Under the pieces are notes generated by a model that saw only the letters and a list, made by a program, of their open reading frames with translations, made no database searches and was not told where the DNA came from. From the NCBI RefSeq assembly GCF_000758305.1, contig NZ_CP009458.1, positions 1,984,001-2,048,000 of the forward strand: a stretch of DNA of 64,000 nucleotides, read 5' to 3'. The DNA is from Cedecea neteri. GTDB taxonomy: Bacteria; Pseudomonadota; Gammaproteobacteria; Enterobacterales; Enterobacteriaceae. Position numbers and translations under genes: made by a program. Shown one piece after another: positions 39,420-48,486 of this stretch. Numbering within the stretch: position 1 is the stretch's first letter; every line of letters starts with the position of its first letter.

Positions 39420-40001
39420 ATGTACCAGGATCTTATTCGTAGTGAGCTCAATGAAGCGGCGGAAACGCTGACTAACTTCCTTAAGGATGAAGCCAACATT
39501 CATGCCATCCAGCGCGCAGCGGTGCTGCTGGCAGACAGTTTCAAAGCGGGCGGCAAAGTACTGTCCTGCGGGAACGGTGGCTCACACTGCGATGCTATGC
39601 ACTTTGCGGAAGAGTTAACTGGCCGCTACCGTGAGAACCGCCCGGGCTACCCGGCGATCGCGATTTCTGACGTGAGCCACATCTCCTGCGTCAGCAACGA
39701 TTTTGGCTACGACTATGTCTTCTCTCGCTACGTTGAAGCCGTTGGCCGCGAAGGCGACGTGCTGCTGGGGATCTCCACGTCCGGCAACTCCGGCAACGTT
39801 ATCAAAGCGATTGAAGCTGCCCGAGCGAAAGGCATGAAAGTCATTACCCTGACCGGCAAAGACGGCGGGAAAATGGCCGGTACGGCAGACATCGAAATTC
39901 GCGTGCCGCACTTCGGCTATGCGGACCGCATTCAGGAAATTCACATCAAAGTGATCCACATCCTGATTCAGTTAATCGAAAAAGAAATGGTTAAAGCTTA
40001 G
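39420..40001 (+). CDS. gmhA: Sedoheptulose-7-phosphate isomerase GmhA
   Basis: GmhA (LpcA) makes D-glycero-D-manno-heptose 7-phosphate, the first step to ADP-heptose for the LPS core; GmhB at 7.8 kb acts later in the same path. The 193-residue SIS-domain protein begins MYQDLIRSELNEAAETL. It contains the conserved SCGNGGSHCDAMHFAEELTGRYR and STSGNSGNVIKAI phosphosugar-binding segments. yafJ follows after 56 bp with a hairpin in between. Confidence 0.97.
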   Translation: MYQDLIRSELNEAAETLTNFLKDEANIHAIQRAAVLLADSFKAGGKVLSCGNGGSHCDAMHFAEELTGRYRENRPGYPAIAISDVSHISCVSNDFGYDYVFSRYVEAVGREGDVLLGISTSGNSGNVIKAIEAARAKGMKVITLTGKDGGKMAGTADIEIRVPHFGYADRIQEIHIKVIHILIQLIEKEMVKA

Positions 40002-40012
40002 CCCGTAATGTT

Positions 40013-40034
40013 CCCTGCTCCTCCCGGAGCAGGG
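40013..40034 (+). terminator. Hairpin between gmhA and yafJ
   Basis: A perfect 9-bp stem CCCTGCTCC/GGAGCAGGG with loop TCCC. No T-run follows, so it may only weaken read-through or protect the gmhA 3' end. Confidence 0.5.
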
Positions 40035-40057
40035 GCATTCGTTGTGGGAGAGAAGAG

Positions 40058-40825
40058 ATGTGCGAATTGCTCGGGATGAGTGCCAACGTACCGACGGATA
40101 TCTGTTTTAGTTTTACCGGACTGGTGCAGCGCGGAGGCGGAACAGGCCCCCATAAAGACGGCTGGGGTATTACCTTCTACGAAGGGAAAGGCTGTCGCAC
40201 TTTTAAAGATCCGCAGCCGAGCTTTAACTCGCCCATCGCCCGCCTCGTCCAGGACTACCCCATTAAATCCTGCTCGGTTGTGGCGCACATTCGCCAGGCG
40301 AACCGCGGCAAAGTGGCGCTGGAAAATACCCATCCGTTCACCCGCGAACTGTGGGGCCGCAACTGGACCTATGCCCATAACGGGCAGCTAAAGGGCTATC
40401 GCACGCTGGAAACGGGGACGTTCCGCCCGATTGGTGAAACGGACAGCGAGCAGGCGTTCTGCTGGCTGCTGCACAAACTCACTCAGCGCTACCCGCGCAC
40501 GCCGGGCAATATGGAAGCGGTGTTCCGCTACATCACTGAACTGGGTGCAGAGCTAAGAGAAAAAGGCGTGTTTAACATGCTGCTGTCGGACGGGCGCTAT
40601 GTGATGGCGTTTTGCTCGACGAACCTGTTCTGGATCACCCGCAGAGCGCCATTCGGCGTCGCTAAACTGCTGGATCAGGACGTGGAAATTGATTTTCAGG
40701 AAGAGACCACACCAAACGATGTGGTCACGGTCATTGCGACTCAGCCGCTGACCGCCAACGAAACCTGGCACAAAATTGAGCCAGGCAAGTCGGCGTTATT
40801 TTGCCTCGGTGAGCTTATAGTTTGA
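40058..40825 (+). CDS. yafJ: Class II glutamine amidotransferase YafJ
   Basis: A 255-residue Ntn-type glutamine amidotransferase that begins MCELLGMSANVPTDICFSFTG. After removal of Met, Cys2 is the expected nucleophile. The HNGQLKGY and ETDSEQAF segments are the glutaminase pocket. It lacks a synthase domain, so its acceptor is unknown. The 3' end overlaps that of the convergent yafK by 30 bp, as in E. coli. Confidence 0.92.
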   Translation: MCELLGMSANVPTDICFSFTGLVQRGGGTGPHKDGWGITFYEGKGCRTFKDPQPSFNSPIARLVQDYPIKSCSVVAHIRQANRGKVALENTHPFTRELWGRNWTYAHNGQLKGYRTLETGTFRPIGETDSEQAFCWLLHKLTQRYPRTPGNMEAVFRYITELGAELREKGVFNMLLSDGRYVMAFCSTNLFWITRRAPFGVAKLLDQDVEIDFQEETTPNDVVTVIATQPLTANETWHKIEPGKSALFCLGELIV

Positions 40826-41536
40826 AGCCAGCTGCGGCTGAACTGGCGTCATCACGGCAGGTTTGCTGATGATGTAGTTCCCGCTGACCACGGCCACGCC
40901 CGGTGGCTGATGGTTGGCCGCGAAGTAGTCATAGCCCGGCTTCAGTTCTTTCCAGAAGTTGATGTAGGTGGAGTACTTGTGGCGTTCCATATTGGCGTCC
41001 GTCATGCGGAACGGGAAGATACTGACCTGCACGCGCGGTTGGCCAAACACTAAAGCCCCGGTCACAAACTGGAAGATTTCGTCGATGCCGGAGTCGGTCA
41101 TGGCATAGCAGCCAATCGACACGCAGGCGCCATGAATCATCAGGTATTTCCCTTCATAGCCGTGAGCGCGGTCAAATTCATTCGGGAAGCCGATATTAAT
41201 GGCTTTATAGAAGCGGCTGTCCGGTTTTAACTGACTGCGATCAACGCTGTAAAAACCTTCCGGGCTTTTAAAATCGCCCTGACGCTGTTTTGGCCCCAGG
41301 CCGCCGGAATAGTTACAGATACGGTAACTGTTGAGCAGCTGATACTGCTCGCCCATTTTCACCCACAGTTCCAGGGTGCGCTCTTCTTTAAAGATTTGAA
41401 TATAAACCGGGGAGCCCATTAGCTGCTGTCTGCTATCTTTGCCGACAGGGGCGGCGACACCGCTGCTGTTAAGCAGGCTGGCGAAAGAGAAAAACGGCAT
41501 AGAGAGCATCGCAATAATCAGTGCGATCTTACGCAT
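40796..41536 (-). CDS. dpaA: L,D-transpeptidase-fold peptidoglycan hydrolase (DpaA/YafK)
   Basis: YafK (DpaA, formerly LdtF) detaches Braun lipoprotein from peptidoglycan by cleaving the mDAP-Lys bond. The 246-residue secreted protein has a signal peptide (MRKIALIIAMLSMPFFSFASLL) and the YkuD motif with catalytic Cys in MIHGACVSIGCYAMTD (about residue 140). Length matches E. coli YafK. It converges on yafJ and is divergent from dinB. Confidence 0.93.
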   Translation of the reverse strand: MRKIALIIAMLSMPFFSFASLLNSSGVAAPVGKDSRQQLMGSPVYIQIFKEERTLELWVKMGEQYQLLNSYRICNYSGGLGPKQRQGDFKSPEGFYSVDRSQLKPDSRFYKAINIGFPNEFDRAHGYEGKYLMIHGACVSIGCYAMTDSGIDEIFQFVTGALVFGQPRVQVSIFPFRMTDANMERHKYSTYINFWKELKPGYDYFAANHQPPGVAVVSGNYIISKPAVMTPVQPQLASNYKLTEAK

Positions 41537-41789
41537 ACTGCTTGATTCCTTGATAAACCTGAAACTAACAGCCAGGACGGCTAAAGAGACCCGAAATCAG
41601 AAAATTCTGTACAGGATTGCGCTCACATTAGCATCGTGGCTAATTTTCGCAAGCGCCAGACGCGGGCGTTTACATATTTTATTGGAATCAATTGGAGTTT
41701 TTGCGGTGTGTCACTTTATGCCCGTGCTGACGCCGCTCGCTGGGTTGTTCATCGTCTACCTGAGACGATTTCCTCATTTTGAAAATTAG

Positions 41790-41805
41790 CTGTATACTTA
41801 TCCAG
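41790..41805 (+). promoter_or_regulatory. LexA (SOS) box of dinB
   Basis: CTGTATACTTATCCAG fits CTGT-N8-(A/C)CAG and differs little from the E. coli dinB operator. It is 24 bp ahead of the dinB start codon. Confidence 0.85.
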
Positions 41806-41829
41806 TGTTATTTTTCTGGTTGAGTGAGC

Positions 41830-42885
41830 ATGCGCAAAATCATTCATGTCGATATGGACTGCTTTTTTGCCGCCGTTGAGATGCGTGATAATCCGGCCCT
41901 GCACGATATTCCCCTCGCTATTGGCGGCAGCGCCCAGCGGCGCGGCGTGATCAGCACGGCGAACTACCCAGCCAGAAAATACGGCGTGCGCAGTGCAATG
42001 TCGACCGCGATGGCGCTAAAACTCTGCCCGCATCTCACTCTATTACCGGGTCGGTTCGACGCCTATAAAGAAGCCTCCAACCACATTCGCGAAATCTTCT
42101 CACGCTATACACCGCTCATCGAACCCTTGTCGCTTGATGAAGCCTATCTGGACGTCACCGACAGCGAACACTGCCAGGGCTCGGCGACGTTAATTGCCCG
42201 TGAGATTCGACAGGCTATCTCCGACGAACTAAACCTGACCGCCTCGGCGGGTATCGCGCCGATTAAATTTTTGGCGAAGATTGCGTCTGATCTGAATAAA
42301 CCCAACGGCCAGTTTGTGATTACGCCCGAGCAGGTACCGGACTTTTTAGCGACGCTGCCGCTCGGCAAAATTCCCGGCGTGGGCAAAGTCACGGTGTCAA
42401 AGCTGGAAACGCTCGGCCTAAGAACTTGCGCCGATGTGCAAAATGCGGACCTGGCCATGCTGTTAAAACGCTTTGGGAAATTTGGCCGGGTACTTTGGGA
42501 ACGCAGCCAGGGCATTGATGAGCGGGAGATCAGTAACGATCGCCAGAGAAAGTCGGTGGGGGTAGAGCGGACGCTGGCGGAAGACATTCATGAATGGCCA
42601 GAGTGTGAAGAGATTATTGAACGGCTGTACCCTGAACTTGAGCGAAGGCTGGCCAAAGAGCGGGCCGATCTGCGCATTGCCCGGCAGGGCATCAAGCTGA
42701 AGTTTAATGATTTTCAGCTGACGACCCAGGAGCACGTCTGGCCGAAGCTGAATAAAGAAGATCTGATCGCAACGGCTCGTAAAACCTGGGAGGAGCGGCG
42801 GGGAGGGCGCGGCGTCCGTCTGGTGGGGCTGCATGTGACCCTGCTCGACCCACAGCTGGAGAGGCAGTTGCTGCTGGGGCTGTAA
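41830..42885 (+). CDS. dinB: DNA polymerase IV
   Basis: Pol IV is the SOS-induced Y-family translesion polymerase. The 351-residue product begins MRKIIHVDMDCFFAAVEMR with the catalytic Asp in VDMDCFF, and has LSLDEAYLDVT with the Asp-Glu pair. A thumb domain, a little-finger domain and the C-terminal beta-clamp peptide QLLLGL follow. The ATG at 41830 is chosen by homology over a GTG two codons upstream. A LexA box precedes it. Confidence 0.97.
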   Translation: MRKIIHVDMDCFFAAVEMRDNPALHDIPLAIGGSAQRRGVISTANYPARKYGVRSAMSTAMALKLCPHLTLLPGRFDAYKEASNHIREIFSRYTPLIEPLSLDEAYLDVTDSEHCQGSATLIAREIRQAISDELNLTASAGIAPIKFLAKIASDLNKPNGQFVITPEQVPDFLATLPLGKIPGVGKVTVSKLETLGLRTCADVQNADLAMLLKRFGKFGRVLWERSQGIDEREISNDRQRKSVGVERTLAEDIHEWPECEEIIERLYPELERRLAKERADLRIARQGIKLKFNDFQLTTQEHVWPKLNKEDLIATARKTWEERRGGRGVRLVGLHVTLLDPQLERQLLLGL

Positions 42886-42891
42886 ATAAGA

Positions 42892-42930
42892 CCCTCATCC
42901 CGGCCTTCTCCCTGCAAGGGAGAAGGGGGA
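42892..42930. repeat. REP-like palindrome after dinB
   Basis: A 9-bp stem CCTTCTCCC/GGGAGAAGG with loop TGCAA (42904-42926), preceded by ACCCTCATCCCGG. Same family as the elements at 28625 and 43156. It can act as the dinB terminator. Confidence 0.7.
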
Positions 42931-42955
42931 AAACACGTTTTCGCTGAACGCAAAG

Positions 42956-43186
42956 CAAACAAAGAAAATCCCTTCTCGTTTTTAGATAAATCGTTAGGGA
43001 GAAAGAGAAAAGTAAGGCAGATAAAGAAAATCCCCTCTCGATTTTAGAGAAATCGGCTGGGAGAAAAAGGCAAGTAAGGCAGACAAAGAAAATCCCCTCT
43101 CGATTTTAGAGAAATCGCCTGGGAGAAAAAGGAAAGTAAGGCAGACAAAGAAAATCCCCTCTCCCTTATAGGGAGAGGGTTAGGGT
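42956..43186. repeat. 62-bp tandem repeat array between dinB and pepD (about 3.6 copies)
   Basis: Units start at 42956, 43018, 43080 and 43142 (the last partial), each opening with CAxAYAAAGAAAATCCC and closing with GTAAGG. Units 2 and 3 differ at about three positions; unit 1 is more diverged. Each full unit holds the dyad CGATTT-TAGAG-AAATCG flanked by CTCTC and GGGAG, so each could form a hairpin. The last unit passes into a clean CCCTCTCCC/GGGAGAGGG palindrome (43157-43179) that can serve as the pepD terminator on the minus strand. Confidence 0.85.
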
Positions 43187-43191
43187 AAAAC

Positions 43192-44649
43192 TTACTTCGC
43201 CGGAATCGCCTTCAGCAGCTCGGTCAGCAGCGTCCAGTACTGGCCCACGCTCTCAATATGTACCTGCTCGTCCGGGGAATGTGGGCCGGTAATGGTTGGC
43301 CCGATAGATACCATATCCATCTCCGGGTACGGCTTTTTGAACAGACCGCATTCCAGGCCGGCGTGGATAACCATGATGTTCGGCGTCTGGTTGAACAGCT
43401 TCTGGTAAGTCTCGCGCACCAGGGCCATCACCGGAGACTTAGCGTCTGGCTGCCAGCCAGGATAGCTACCTTTCGCCACGGTTTTTGCCCCGGCCAGTTC
43501 ACCCAGGGACTCCAGCACGCTAACCACGTAGTCTTTACCGGAATCGATCAGGGAACGAATCAGGCAGATAATTTCTGCGCTGTCGTCGCCCATGGTCACG
43601 ACGCCCGCGTTCAGGGAAGTCTCAACCACGCCTTTCACTTCATCTGAATTACGGATAACGCCGTTTGGCGTCGCGTTCAGCAGGTGCAGGAAGGTATCGC
43701 GCGTTTTCGCGGTTAGCGCCTGTTTGTCAGACGTTGTGGCTTCCACCAGCACGGTGATGTTCTTCTCTACCGCAGACAGTTCGTTTTTCAGAACGGCCAG
43801 GTAGTCGTTTGCCGCAGACTTCAGCTCGGCCGCTTTCGCCGCAGGCACGGCCAGCGTGGCGAAGGCTTCGCGCGGAATCGCGTTACGCAGGGTACCGCCG
43901 TTCAGATCGAGCAGGCGCGCGTCCAGTTCCGCGGCATGAGCCAGCAGGAAGCGAGCGAGCAGCTTGTTGGCGTTACCCAGACCCAAATGAATATCTGCGC
44001 CAGAGTGGCCGCCTTTCAGCCCTTTGATGGTCAGCTTGAAGGTGTCAAAACCAGCCGGAACGGCTTCACGCTGCAGCGGCAGCGTAGTGATGAAGTCGAT
44101 CCCGCCCGCGCAGCCCATGTAGATCTCACCTTCCGTTTCGGAGTCGGTGTTGATCAGGATATCGGCCTGCATCCAGCCTGCCTGCAGACCAAATGCGCCG
44201 TCCATCCCGGCTTCTTCGGTCATGGTCAGCAGCACTTCCAGCGGGCCATGAGCCACGTTATCGTCAGCCAACACCGCCAGTGCGGAGGCCATCCCGATGC
44301 CGTTGTCTGCGCCCAGCGTGGTGCCGCGCGCTTTTACCCACTCGCCGTCGATGTACGGCTGGATAGGATCTTTAGCGAAGTCATGAACGGTGTCGTTGTT
44401 TTTCTGCGGCACCATGTCGAGGTGCGCCTGCAGCGCCACAGGTTTGCGGTTTTCCATGCCCGGCGTAGCAGGCTTGCGAATCAGGATATTCCCCACCTGA
44501 TCACGTTCGACGTGCAGGCCTTTTTCTTTTGCCCAGGACAGGATGTGTTCCGCCAGCGCTTCTTCATGATAGGACGGATGCGGAATAGAACAGATTTTGG
44601 CAAAAATATCCCACAGTGGCTGTGGCGATAATTGAGACAATTCAGACAC
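43192..44649 (-). CDS. pepD: Aminoacyl-histidine dipeptidase (peptidase D)
   Basis: PepD is a cytosolic zinc dipeptidase with broad specificity, including carnosine-like Xaa-His peptides. The 485-residue product equals E. coli PepD. M20 metal ligands appear in ALQAHLDMVPQ (His and Asp), GADNGIGMASALA (bridging Asp), LTMTEEAGMDGAFG (catalytic and ligand Glu), NTDSETEG and the C-terminal GPTITGPHSPDE. It is divergent from gpt. Confidence 0.96.
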   Translation of the reverse strand: MSELSQLSPQPLWDIFAKICSIPHPSYHEEALAEHILSWAKEKGLHVERDQVGNILIRKPATPGMENRKPVALQAHLDMVPQKNNDTVHDFAKDPIQPYIDGEWVKARGTTLGADNGIGMASALAVLADDNVAHGPLEVLLTMTEEAGMDGAFGLQAGWMQADILINTDSETEGEIYMGCAGGIDFITTLPLQREAVPAGFDTFKLTIKGLKGGHSGADIHLGLGNANKLLARFLLAHAAELDARLLDLNGGTLRNAIPREAFATLAVPAAKAAELKSAANDYLAVLKNELSAVEKNITVLVEATTSDKQALTAKTRDTFLHLLNATPNGVIRNSDEVKGVVETSLNAGVVTMGDDSAEIICLIRSLIDSGKDYVVSVLESLGELAGAKTVAKGSYPGWQPDAKSPVMALVRETYQKLFNQTPNIMVIHAGLECGLFKKPYPEMDMVSIGPTITGPHSPDEQVHIESVGQYWTLLTELLKAIPAK

Positions 44650-44904
44650 GTTGAGTCTCCCTGGAGTCGTTTTTTTGGCTGACCGGTTACGTTTTTAGCC
44701 GGGTTCAGATACACCACAAGCACGGCTTGCGCGATGTCCTGAGAATACCACTTTCTTTTGTTGCGTGAAGGCTGAATACGAGCAAAATCGGCTGCCAATG
44801 GCCTGCAACACTGGTTTTTAGTGCGTCAGATCTCTATAATCTCGCGCAACCAAAACTCCTTCGAATACTTTTTAAGCCGTTATTTACAGGCCGGGACACT
44901 TCAC
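44650..44904. promoter_or_regulatory. Divergent pepD / gpt region
   Basis: A TATAAT hexamer at 44835-44840 fits a gpt -10 box, giving a leader of about 60 nt. No convincing -35 box or operator was found by eye. A sequence GCGCAACC downstream of it recalls half a PurR site but lacks the other half. Confidence 0.4.
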
Positions 44905-45363
44905 ATGAGCGAAAAATACGTCGTCACCTGGGACATGTTGCAGATTCACGCCCGCAAACTGGCTCAGCGCCTGCTGCCAGCCGAACAGTGGAAAGGCATT
45001 ATTGCCGTTAGCCGTGGTGGCCTGGTGCCGGGCGCGCTGCTGGCTCGTGAACTGGGTATTCGCCATGTTGATACCGTTTGCATCTCCAGCTACGACCACG
45101 ACAACCAGCGTGAGCTGACCGTGCTGAAGCGTGCGGAAGGCGACGGTGAAGGTTTCATCGTGATCGATGACCTTGTTGACACCGGCGGCACCGCGGTAGC
45201 CATTCGCGAAATGTATCCGAAAGCTCACTTCGTCACTATCTTCGCCAAACCAGCCGGTCAGCCGCTGGTGGACGATTACGTGATTGATATCCCGCAGGAC
45301 ACCTGGATTGAGCAGCCGTGGGATATGGGCGTGGTGTTTGTGCCGCCGTTGGCTGGCCGTTAA
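44905..45363 (+). CDS. gpt: Xanthine-guanine phosphoribosyltransferase
   Basis: Gpt salvages guanine and xanthine to GMP and XMP using PRPP. The 152-residue protein nearly equals E. coli Gpt. The PRPP loop is VIDDLVDTGGTA (about residues 85-96), and the purine-contact end is WIEQPWDMGVVFVPP. I used the ATG before SEKYVVTWDM; an upstream in-frame 28-codon extension covers the promoter. Confidence 0.97.
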   Translation: MSEKYVVTWDMLQIHARKLAQRLLPAEQWKGIIAVSRGGLVPGALLARELGIRHVDTVCISSYDHDNQRELTVLKRAEGDGEGFIVIDDLVDTGGTAVAIREMYPKAHFVTIFAKPAGQPLVDDYVIDIPQDTWIEQPWDMGVVFVPPLAGR

Positions 45364-45397
45364 TCCCTCCATGGTTTGAGCTTTGTCATTTATTTGG

Positions 45398-45424
45398 CGC
45401 CCGGCATAGCCGGGCGTTTGTGTT
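45398..45424 (+). terminator. Terminator after gpt
   Basis: An 8-bp G+C stem CGCCCGGC/GCCGGGCG with loop ATA, followed by TTTGTGTT. Confidence 0.8.
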
Positions 45425-45484
45425 ATTTGGACCGTATCAGGCTACAATAGCGACGTTTCTCGTATTCATGGAGGCAGTGAAACG

Positions 45485-46732
45485 ATGTCGCAGGCCAACC
45501 TCAGCGAAACCCTCTTTAAGCCCAGATTCAAACACCCGGAAACGTCCACGCTTGTCCGTCGCGCGCGACATACCGCCACGCCCGCGATTCAGTCCGCGCT
45601 GGATGGCAAAAACGTGCCCCACTGGTACCGCATGATCAACCGCCTGATGTGGATCTGGCGTGGGGTCGATCCGCGTGAAATTCTCGAAGTCCAGGCGCGG
45701 ATTGCCTGCACCGAGGCTGAACGTACCAACGACGAGCTGTTTGACACCGTGATGGGCTACCGCGGGGGCAACTGGATCTACGAATGGTCGAAGCAGGCGA
45801 TGCTCTGGCAGCAGCGTGCCGGCCAGGAAACGGACGAAGAGAAAATCGGCAAATGCTGGCTGCAGGCGGCGAATCTCTACAGCATTGCGGCCTATCCTCA
45901 CCTGAAAGGGGATGCGCTGGCGGAACAGGCCCAGGTGCTGGCTAACCGGGCTTACGAAGAGGCCGCGCCCCGGCTGTCCGGCGGGCTGCGTGAGCTTGAA
46001 TTCCCGATGACCGGCGGCGGCACCATCAGCGGCTTTCTGCATATGCCGAAAGGGGCTGAAGGGCCATTCCCGACCGTGCTGATGTGCGGCGGCCTTGACG
46101 CTTTACAGAGCGATTATTACAGCCTGTTCGAGAAATATTTTGCTCCTCAGGGAATCGCGATGCTGACCATCGACATGCCGTCAGTCGGTTTTTCCTCTAA
46201 GTGGAAACTGACCCAGGATTCCAGCGTATTGCACCAGCACGTGCTCAAAGCACTCCCGAATATTCCGTGGGTTGATCACACTCGCGTTGCGGCATTTGGC
46301 TTCCGATTTGGCGCCAACGTTGCTGTGCGCCTGGCCTACCTCGAAGCGCCGCGCCTGAAAGCCGTCGCCTGCCTTGGGCCGGTGGTTCACGCCCTGCTGA
46401 GTGACCCGCAGCGCCAGGCCAACGTGCCGGAAATGTATATCGACGTGCTGGCGAGCCGCCTGGGCATGACCAGCATCTCTGATAGCGCGCTGAGTGTGGA
46501 ACTGAACCGCTACTCCCTGAAAACGCAGGGCCTGCTGGGCCGTCGCTGCCCAACACCGATGCTGTCCGGTTTTTGGGAGAATGACCCGTTCAGCCCGGAA
46601 GAAGAATCCCGTTTAATCACTTCGTCATCTGCCGACGGCAAATTACTCCAGATCCCGTTCAAACCGGTGTATCAAAACTTTGACAAGGCGCTCAAAGAAA
46701 TTACCGGCTGGGTGAAACAAAGATTACGTTAA
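45485..46732 (+). CDS. frsA: Esterase FrsA (fermentation-respiration switch protein)
   Basis: FrsA (YafA) is an alpha/beta-hydrolase esterase reported to bind unphosphorylated enzyme IIA-Glc. The 415-residue product matches E. coli FrsA (414 aa) throughout. Conserved segments are VLMCGGLDALQSDYYSLFEKYFAP and FGFRFGANVAVRLAYLE in place of a classical GxSxG elbow. The catalytic mechanism of this family is disputed. crl follows 57 bp later. Confidence 0.94.
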   Translation: MSQANLSETLFKPRFKHPETSTLVRRARHTATPAIQSALDGKNVPHWYRMINRLMWIWRGVDPREILEVQARIACTEAERTNDELFDTVMGYRGGNWIYEWSKQAMLWQQRAGQETDEEKIGKCWLQAANLYSIAAYPHLKGDALAEQAQVLANRAYEEAAPRLSGGLRELEFPMTGGGTISGFLHMPKGAEGPFPTVLMCGGLDALQSDYYSLFEKYFAPQGIAMLTIDMPSVGFSSKWKLTQDSSVLHQHVLKALPNIPWVDHTRVAAFGFRFGANVAVRLAYLEAPRLKAVACLGPVVHALLSDPQRQANVPEMYIDVLASRLGMTSISDSALSVELNRYSLKTQGLLGRRCPTPMLSGFWENDPFSPEEESRLITSSSADGKLLQIPFKPVYQNFDKALKEITGWVKQRLR

Positions 46733-46789
46733 ATATTTGCTAAATTTCGACGGTTTGCTAAAACAGTTGCTTCACAACAGGAGATCGTA

Positions 46790-47191
46790 ATGACGTTACC
46801 GAGTGGACACCCGAAAAGTAGACTGATCAGAAAGTTCGCCTCGCTTGGCCCGTATATCCGGGAAGAGCAGTGTGAAGACAACCGTTTCTTCTTCGATTGC
46901 CTGGCGGTGTGCGTTAACGTAAAGCCCGCGCCGGAGAAACGCGAGTTTTGGGGATGGTGGATGGTGCTGGAAGCCCAGGAAAAGCAGTTTACCTACACCT
47001 GGCAGTTCGGCCTGTTTGATAAAGACGGCAAATGGACGGCCACCCCGGCAAAAGATAAAGAAGTGGATGAAAAACTGGAGCAGACGCTGCGCGGTTTCCA
47101 CGGACGCCTGAAAGATTTACTCGCCACCCTTGAACTTGGGCTGGTGCCTGCCGAGAACTTTGCGGAAAAGCCGCTTAAACTCTCCGCCTGA
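46790..47191 (+). CDS. crl: Sigma factor-binding protein Crl
   Basis: Crl binds sigma-S and promotes its assembly with RNA polymerase core, raising expression of curli and stationary-phase genes. The 133-residue product equals E. coli Crl in length, with the conserved block DNRFFFDCLAVCVNVKPAPE and REFWGWWM. It is intact here; many laboratory E. coli strains carry an IS insertion in crl. Confidence 0.96.
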   Translation: MTLPSGHPKSRLIRKFASLGPYIREEQCEDNRFFFDCLAVCVNVKPAPEKREFWGWWMVLEAQEKQFTYTWQFGLFDKDGKWTATPAKDKEVDEKLEQTLRGFHGRLKDLLATLELGLVPAENFAEKPLKLSA

Positions 47192-47198
47192 AAATAAA

Positions 47199-47228
47199 AA
47201 ATCCCCGTCAATCTGACGGGGATTTTTT
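47199..47228. terminator. Bidirectional terminator between crl and phoE
   Basis: A 12-bp perfect stem (AAATCCCCGTCA/TGACGGGGATTT, loop ATC) with T-runs on both strands between convergent genes. Confidence 0.93.
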
Positions 47229-47246
47229 TGTCCGCAGTATCGCGAA

Positions 47247-48344
47247 TTAGAACTGGTAAACCAGGCCTACCGCAACAACGTCGTCGTTGTTCAGCTTCAG
47301 CTTGTTGTTGTCGCTCAGCTGGTTGATTTTGTAATCAACGAAGGTAGACATGTTTTTGTTGAAGTAGTAAGTCGCTGCTACGTCGATGTATTTCACCAGA
47401 TCCGCATCGCCCACGCCTTCAATATCTTTCGCTTTAGACTGCACGTAACCGATGGATGGACGCAGGCCGAAGTCGAACTGGTACTGTGCAATGGCTTCGA
47501 ATGCCTGGTTTTTGTTAGCAAAACCGCTCACTTTGGTGGACACGCCATTGATGATGGACGTCCCGCTCAGCACGGTCATGTTGCTGGTTTCAGCGTAGAT
47601 AGCGGCCAGGTAAACGTTGTTTTTGTCGTATTTCAGACCGGTGGTCCAGGCTTCAGCTTTGTCGCCTTTACCGAACGCGCCAGTTTTCTGCAGGTTGGTA
47701 CGGTTAGAGTTCGCGTACGCAGCCCCTACGCTCAGGCCGGTGTCAGCGATGTCGTAAGACAGGCTGGTGCCGAAGCCGTCGCCGTTCTGTTTAGACGTAT
47801 CGCGACCGTCGTTCTGGTTTTTGCCCTGGTATTGCAGAGCCATCTTCAGGCCGTCAACCAGACCGAAGAAGTTGTTGTTGCGGTAAGTCGCCACGCCGTT
47901 AGTACGACCGGTCATGAAGTTATCGGTTTTAACGAAAGAGTCGTCGCCGAACTCAGGCATCATATCGGTGTAAGAGGCGATGTTATACAGCACGCCGTAG
48001 TTACGACCGTAGTCGAAGGAGCCATAGTTACCGGCTTTCAGGCCAGCAAATGCCAGGCGAGTTTTTGCTGCAGTTGGATCACCTTCAACTTTGTTGCCGG
48101 CAATCTGGTATTCCCACTGACCGAAACCGGTCAGCTGGTCGTTAATCTGGGTTTCGCCTTTGAAGCCGAAACGAGCGTAAGTTTGGTCACCATCAGCGCT
48201 GCTGTTATCGCTGAAGTAATGTTCGGCTTTTACGCGTCCGTACAGGTCCAGCTTGTTGCCGTTCTTGTTATACACTTCAGCTGCCTGAGCTGCAGAAGCC
48301 GCCATGATGCCCATTACCACTAATGCCAGTGTGCTCTTTTTCAT
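47247..48344 (-). CDS. phoE: Outer-membrane porin PhoE
   Basis: A 365-residue trimeric 16-strand porin with signal peptide MKKSTLALVVMGIMAASAAQA. Loop 3 carries PEFGDD (constriction loop), and the last strand ends VGLVYQF with terminal Phe for BAM recognition. Over most of its length it matches E. coli PhoE (anion-preferring, induced by phosphate starvation) better than OmpC or OmpF, and it sits next to proB as phoE does. Extra residues near ETSNMTVLSGTSIINGVSTKVSGFANK lengthen one surface loop relative to E. coli. A PhoB box lies upstream. Confidence 0.93.
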   Translation of the reverse strand: MKKSTLALVVMGIMAASAAQAAEVYNKNGNKLDLYGRVKAEHYFSDNSSADGDQTYARFGFKGETQINDQLTGFGQWEYQIAGNKVEGDPTAAKTRLAFAGLKAGNYGSFDYGRNYGVLYNIASYTDMMPEFGDDSFVKTDNFMTGRTNGVATYRNNNFFGLVDGLKMALQYQGKNQNDGRDTSKQNGDGFGTSLSYDIADTGLSVGAAYANSNRTNLQKTGAFGKGDKAEAWTTGLKYDKNNVYLAAIYAETSNMTVLSGTSIINGVSTKVSGFANKNQAFEAIAQYQFDFGLRPSIGYVQSKAKDIEGVGDADLVKYIDVAATYYFNKNMSTFVDYKINQLSDNNKLKLNNDDVVAVGLVYQF

Positions 48345-48431
48345 TTGTTATCCCAAGAATGATGAACGCTTGCAAAATTGTTCTGGGAGTCGGGCTCCCG
48401 CTAAAAACAGGAAGGGTTTTATCGTTCTCAG

Positions 48432-48449
48432 ATTAAAGATTTATGACAA
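48432..48449 (-). promoter_or_regulatory. PhoB box upstream of phoE
   Basis: The minus strand reads TTGTCAT-AAAT-CTTTAAT, two PhoB heptamers (consensus CTGTCAT) with a 4-bp AT spacer. Ten bp downstream is TAAAAC, a possible -10 element. It is 88-105 bp ahead of the phoE start. Confidence 0.65.
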
Positions 48450-48486
48450 TTTAGGAGAAAGATTAAATAAACGTAATAAAGTTTGA

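Noticed and set aside
41439..41789. 116-codon hydrophobic ORF between yafK and dinB
   Set aside because: Its first third is antisense to yafK, it lacks a ribosome site, and the hydrophobic end matches nothing known; it also runs into the dinB LexA box.
44835..44870. Possible PurR site in the gpt leader
   Set aside because: Only a half-site resemblance (GCGCAACC); no palindromic partner.
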